A stretch of DNA of 20,211 nucleotides, from assembly GCA_900769345.1 (NCBI GenBank), contig CAAGGJ010000179.1, positions 1 through 20,211 of the forward strand, given 5' to 3'. Shown one piece after another: positions 11,819 to 20,211 of this stretch (within the stretch, counting starts at the first letter, position 1; each line of letters starts with the position of its first letter). The stretch is from Bacteroidales bacterium. GTDB taxonomy: Bacteria > Bacteroidota > Bacteroidia > Bacteroidales > Muribaculaceae. A program made the translations under genes and the position numbers. Below the pieces are notes generated by a model that had not been told where the DNA came from, ran no database searches, and saw only the letters and a program-made list of their open reading frames with translations.

Positions 11819-14800
11819 ATGTCAGTTTCAACAAAAAACCAACGAATCAATTTCGCCTCTGTAAAGAATCCGCTTCCTTATCCGGACTTTTTGGAGGTGC
11901 AATTACAATCTTTCAGAGATTTTCTGCAGTTAGATACTCCAACTGAAAAGAGAAAAAATGAGGGACTCTACAAGGTGTTTGCCGAGAATTTCCCAATTGC
12001 TGATACTCGCAACAACTTTGTGCTTGAATTCCTGGATTATTATATCGATCCACCACGCTTCTCGGTAGAAGAATGTTTGCGTCGTGGAGCGACTTATTGT
12101 GTGCCTTTGAAGGCCAAACTTAAACTTTTCTGTACTGACCCGGATCACGAAGATTTTGACACAACAGTCCAGGACGTGTATTTGGGCAATATTCCATATA
12201 TGACCGACAAGGGTACCTTTGTAATCAATGGTGCCGAGCGCGTGGTGGTGTCGCAGTTGCACCGTTCGCCGGGCGTTTTCTTCGGTCAAAGTCAACATGC
12301 CAATGGCTCTAAGCTTTACTCGGCGCGTATTATCCCGTTCCGTGGCTCTTGGATAGAATTTGCCACTGATATTAACAATGTGATGTGGGCCTACATCGAC
12401 CGTAAGAAGAAATTGCCCGTTACCACATTGCTTCGCGCTATTGGTCTCGAAACCGATAAGGATATTATCGAGATTTTCGACCTTGCTGAAGAGCTTAAGG
12501 TGAACAAAACCAATCTCAAGAAAGTAACCGGCCGCAAGCTTGCTGCTCGTGTGGTAAAATCGTGGACAGAGGACTATGTAGACGAGGATACCGGCGAAGT
12601 GGTAAGTATCGAACGTAACGAGTTGTCGGTAGAGCGTGATACCGTTATCGATGAAAACGTAGCCAAGGAAATCCTTGAATGTGGCGCTTCGTCGATTTTG
12701 GTGCACAAGGAAGATGTCAATACCAACGACTATCAGATTATCTTCAATACGCTCCAGAAGGACCCGAGCAATTCGGAAAAGGAGGCTATTACATATATTT
12801 ATCGTCAGTTGCGTAACGCCGAACCTGCCGATGAAGCAAGTGCTCGTGAAGTTATCACTAACCTCTTCTTCAGCGACAAGCGTTACGACCTTGGTGATGT
12901 GGGTCGTTTCCGCATCAATAAGAAATTAAATCTTTCGATTCCTGATGAAGTGCGTGTGCTCACTCGTGAGGATATCATCGAGATTATCAAGTATCTCATC
13001 GGCTTGATCAACAGTCGCACCGACGTGGATGATATCGACCATTTGAGCAACCGCCGCGTTCGCACCGTGGGCGAACAACTTTACAACCAGTTCGGTATCG
13101 GTTTGGCTCGTATGTCTCGCACTATTCGTGAACGCATGAATGTTCGCGACAACGAAGTGTTTAAGCCGGTCGATTTGATCAACGCCAAAACCGTATCGTC
13201 GGTTATCAACACATTCTTTGGTACCAATGCATTGTCGCAATTTATGGACCAAACCAACCCGTTGGCCGAAATCACTCACAAGCGTCGTTTGAGTGCCCTT
13301 GGTCCCGGCGGTTTGTCGCGCGACCGTGCCGGTTTCGAGGTTCGTGACGTGCACTACACTCACTACGGCCGTCTCTGCCCGATCGAAACTCCTGAAGGTC
13401 CAAACATCGGTCTTATTTCTTCGCTCTGCGTATACGCTAAGATCAATAAGCTCGGCTTTATCGAAACTCCATATCGTGTGGTAAGCGACGGTAAGGTTAA
13501 CCTCAAGAACGATGAGGTGGTGTATATGACTGCCGAAATGGAAGAAGACCAAATTATAGCACAAGGTAATGCTCCGCTTAACGACGATGGTACGTTTATC
13601 CGCAAGAAAGTTAAGGCTCGTCTTGATGCCGACTTCCCTGTGGTAGCACCTAACGAAGTTAACTTGATGGACGTATCGCCTGTGCAGATTGCATCTATAG
13701 CAGCCGCTTTGATTCCGTTCCTCGAACACGACGACGCTAACCGTGCGTTGATGGGTTCGAACATGATGCGCCAGGCAGTGCCATTGATTCGCACCGAGGC
13801 TCCTATCGTGGGTACAGGTATCGAAGCTCAACTCGCTTACGACTCACGCACTCAGATTCAAGCCGAGGGCGATGGCGTAATCGAATACGTAGATGCTGCT
13901 ACTATTAAGATTCGCTACGACCGCACCGAAGAAGAGGAATTTATCTCGTTCGACGATGCTGTTAAAACATATAATCTTCCTAAGTTCCGCAAAACCAACC
14001 AAAGCACCACTATCGACCTCCGTCCGATGTGCGACAAGGGTCAGCGTGTGAAGAAGGGCGACATCCTCACCGAGGGCTATTCTACAGCAGGTGGTGAACT
14101 CGCCATCGGCCGCAACCTCAAGGTGGCTTACATGCCTTGGAAGGGTTACAACTACGAGGATGCTATCGTGCTCAACGAACGCATGGTACGCGAAGATATC
14201 CTCACCTCGGTACACGTCGACGAGTATACACTCGATGTGCGTGAGACAAAGCGCGGTATGGAAGAACTCACAAGCGACATTCCTAATGTCAGCGAGGACG
14301 CTACCAAGGACCTCGACGAACGCGGTATCGTTCGCGTAGGTGCTCATGTGGGTCCCGGCGACATCCTTATCGGTAAAATCACTCCAAAGGGCGAAAGCGA
14401 CCCGACACCGGAAGAAAAGTTGCTTCGTGCCATCTTCGGCGACAAGGCAGGCGACGTGAAGGATGCTTCACTCAAGGCTACTCCATCGCTCAAGGGTGTG
14501 ATTATCGCTACCGAGCTCTATCAGCGTGCTGCCAAGCGCAAACGTGGCACCAAGGACACTACTTTGGCCGACATCGATGCTGAATATCAAGCTAAGCAGG
14601 ATGAATTGAAGAAGGTGCTTGTAGAAAAGCTCCTCGTTCTCACCAAGGATAAGGATTCGCAAGGCGTGAAGGACTTCTTGGGAATAGATGTTATCCCTAA
14701 GGGTGCTCCGTTCACTGCACAGGTGCTTATCGACATCGATTATCCATCGATTAATCTGACTAAGTGGACCAACGATGCTCACACCAACGAATTGATACAG

Positions 14801-15625
14801 CGCTGCGTGATGAACTACCTTCGCAAGTCGAAGGAATGGACTGCCGAAATGCACCGCAAGAAGGATGACTATCAAGTGGGCGACGAATTGCCATCGGGCG
14901 TAATGCAAACCGGTAAGGTATACATCGCCAAGAAGCGCAAGATAGGCGTAGGTGATAAGATGGCAGGTCGTCACGGTAACAAGGGTATCGTATCGCGCGT
15001 AGTGCGCCAGGAAGATATGCCATTCCTTGAAGATGGTACTCCGGTGGATATCGTATTGAACCCTCTGGGTGTGCCTTCGCGTATGAATATCGGTCAGATA
15101 TTTGAAGCTGTTCTCGGTTGGGCAGGTCGTGAATGTGGCGTGAAATTTGCAACACCTATTTTCGATGGTGCAAGCCTCGACGACTTGAATCACTGGACCG
15201 ACAAGGCAGGACTTCCACGCTATGGCAAGACATATCTATATGATGGTGGAACAGGCGAACGCTTCGACCAGCCGGCAACTGTGGGTGTGACCTATATGCT
15301 TAAGCTCGGTCACATGGTCGAAGACAAGATGCACGCTCGTAGCATTGGCCCGTACTCACTTATCACTCAGCAACCTCTTGGTGGTAAGGCACAGTTCGGT
15401 GGTCAGCGCTTCGGAGAAATGGAAGTTTGGGCCATCGAGGCCTTCGGAGCTTCGCACGTGCTTCAAGAAATTCTTACTGTTAAGAGTGATGATGTGGTTG
15501 GTCGCAGCAAGGCATATGAAGCCATTGTAAAGGGCGACTCAATGCCAACCCCGGGTATCCCCGAATCGCTTAACGTATTGCTCCATGAGCTACGCGGTTT
15601 GGGTCTAAGCATCAATTTGGAATAA
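11819..15625 (+). CDS. rpoB: DNA-directed RNA polymerase subunit beta
   Basis: The 1268-residue beta subunit, complete, in the range usual for Bacteroidetes and shorter than E. coli (1342), which has lineage inserts. The rifampicin pocket (about 470-500) reads LSQFMDQTNPLAEITHKRR and then LSALGPGG, with Asp477, His487 and Ser492 matching E. coli D516, H526 and S531. No common resistance change is present. Later landmarks are THYGRLCPIETPEGPNIGL, GYNYEDAIVLNER, KMAGRHGNKG and the C-terminal FGGQRFGEMEVWAIEAFGA that docks on beta'. The start at 11819 follows an AT-rich leader. rpoC follows after a 100-nt gap with a strong hairpin. Confidence 0.99.
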   Translation: MSVSTKNQRINFASVKNPLPYPDFLEVQLQSFRDFLQLDTPTEKRKNEGLYKVFAENFPIADTRNNFVLEFLDYYIDPPRFSVEECLRRGATYCVPLKAKLKLFCTDPDHEDFDTTVQDVYLGNIPYMTDKGTFVINGAERVVVSQLHRSPGVFFGQSQHANGSKLYSARIIPFRGSWIEFATDINNVMWAYIDRKKKLPVTTLLRAIGLETDKDIIEIFDLAEELKVNKTNLKKVTGRKLAARVVKSWTEDYVDEDTGEVVSIERNELSVERDTVIDENVAKEILECGASSILVHKEDVNTNDYQIIFNTLQKDPSNSEKEAITYIYRQLRNAEPADEASAREVITNLFFSDKRYDLGDVGRFRINKKLNLSIPDEVRVLTREDIIEIIKYLIGLINSRTDVDDIDHLSNRRVRTVGEQLYNQFGIGLARMSRTIRERMNVRDNEVFKPVDLINAKTVSSVINTFFGTNALSQFMDQTNPLAEITHKRRLSALGPGGLSRDRAGFEVRDVHYTHYGRLCPIETPEGPNIGLISSLCVYAKINKLGFIETPYRVVSDGKVNLKNDEVVYMTAEMEEDQIIAQGNAPLNDDGTFIRKKVKARLDADFPVVAPNEVNLMDVSPVQIASIAAALIPFLEHDDANRALMGSNMMRQAVPLIRTEAPIVGTGIEAQLAYDSRTQIQAEGDGVIEYVDAATIKIRYDRTEEEEFISFDDAVKTYNLPKFRKTNQSTTIDLRPMCDKGQRVKKGDILTEGYSTAGGELAIGRNLKVAYMPWKGYNYEDAIVLNERMVREDILTSVHVDEYTLDVRETKRGMEELTSDIPNVSEDATKDLDERGIVRVGAHVGPGDILIGKITPKGESDPTPEEKLLRAIFGDKAGDVKDASLKATPSLKGVIIATELYQRAAKRKRGTKDTTLADIDAEYQAKQDELKKVLVEKLLVLTKDKDSQGVKDFLGIDVIPKGAPFTAQVLIDIDYPSINLTKWTNDAHTNELIQRCVMNYLRKSKEWTAEMHRKKDDYQVGDELPSGVMQTGKVYIAKKRKIGVGDKMAGRHGNKGIVSRVVRQEDMPFLEDGTPVDIVLNPLGVPSRMNIGQIFEAVLGWAGRECGVKFATPIFDGASLDDLNHWTDKAGLPRYGKTYLYDGGTGERFDQPATVGVTYMLKLGHMVEDKMHARSIGPYSLITQQPLGGKAQFGGQRFGEMEVWAIEAFGASHVLQEILTVKSDDVVGRSKAYEAIVKGDSMPTPGIPESLNVLLHELRGLGLSINLE

Positions 15626-15641
15626 GAAAAAGAGTAGTAAA

Positions 15642-15677
15642 GCATGCCCTCGGCGCCCGGCGCCAATGGGGGCATGC
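15642..15677 (+). other. GC-rich nested hairpin between rpoB and rpoC
   Basis: GCATGCCC (15642-15649) pairs with GGGCATGC (15670-15677). Inside, GGCGC (15652-15656) pairs with GCGCC (15660-15664) around CCG. The 13 pairs are almost all G-C within an otherwise A/T-rich spacer. No T-run follows, so it is not an intrinsic terminator. It could be an mRNA stability or processing element, or a REP-like repeat. Confidence 0.5.
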
Positions 15678-15725
15678 CCAACCTACGATAATACATTAAC
15701 TCTTTTAATAAAAAGAATTAAACAA

Positions 15726-20048
<4,323 letters not shown>

Positions 20049-20076
20049 GTATATTTCGTACAATACATACTTTATG

Positions 20077-20119
20077 CAGAGCGTAAAACCTAAGAGTTTT
20101 ACGCTCTGTTTGCATTTTA
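20077..20119 (+). terminator. Intrinsic terminator of the tuf-rpoBC unit
   Basis: CAGAGCGTAAAAC (20077-20089) pairs perfectly over 13 bp with GTTTTACGCTCTG (20096-20108) around a 6-nt loop. A T-rich tail TTTGCATTTT follows. The remaining 92 bases to the window end hold no gene that I can support. Confidence 0.88.
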
Positions 20120-20211
20120 TGAGCGAAGATCAAAGTGATTTTTGAAGTAAAAATTGACTTTTTGATGGCCAAAATCAAGACGAAAATTGACCATTTTGCT
20201 AACTCGGCGCA

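Noticed and set aside
12926..13831. 301-codon minus-strand frame inside rpoB
   Set aside because: It lies wholly within a conserved part of rpoB and its translation looks like antisense of that gene.

Overview
The window is chromosomal DNA of a member of the Bacteroidota, most likely the order Bacteroidales. Three things point there. Promoter-like sites match the Bacteroidetes consensus TTTG-N19-21-TAnnTTTG. Nearly every gene lacks a Shine-Dalgarno sequence. The gene order rpsU-xerC-hpf, tRNAs-tuf-tRNA-Trp-secE-nusG-rplKAJL-rpoBC is typical of Bacteroidales. A gut family such as Muribaculaceae is possible, but the window cannot prove it. No mobile element, CRISPR array or phage gene was found.

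Left part (1-4560), accessory genes. The window opens inside a Tricorn-type S41 protease that ends at a strong terminator. Two unrecognised genes follow: a 239-residue exported protein and a 135-residue cytoplasmic protein. Facing them on the minus strand is a two-gene operon, an AraC-family regulator overlapping a Bcr/CflA-type MFS exporter. It has a consensus promoter and, upstream of that, two 11-bp direct repeats 21 bp apart that look like the regulator's own operator.

Middle (4560-6745), a ribosome-state operon. A consensus promoter drives a leader of about 230 nt, then rpsU (bS21), a XerC/D-type tyrosine recombinase and hpf (short hibernation factor). hpf has a full AGGAGG Shine-Dalgarno sequence, the only one well placed before a start codon in the window. 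The rpsU leader carries another full AGGAGGT with no start codon at a usable distance. In this phylum bS21 helps hide the anti-Shine-Dalgarno of the ribosome, so both sites may let the cell sense ribosomes that lack bS21. An intrinsic terminator closes the unit.

Right part (6690-20211), translation and transcription machinery. Tandem promoters precede tRNA-Thr(TGT), tRNA-Tyr(GTA) and tRNA-Thr(GGT), then tuf, tRNA-Trp(CCA), secE, nusG, rplK, rplA, rplJ, rplL, rpoB and rpoC. All are on the plus strand with short gaps, and the unit ends at a 13-bp terminator after rpoC. Internal control points are visible. A perfect terminator-like hairpin lies between rplL and rpoB. A GC-rich nested hairpin lies between rpoB and rpoC. 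Hairpins precede rplK and tRNA-Trp. The tRNA-Gly found in the comparable E. coli cluster (thrU-tyrU-glyT-thrT-tufB) is absent, and both tRNA-Thr genes carry a stem mismatch.
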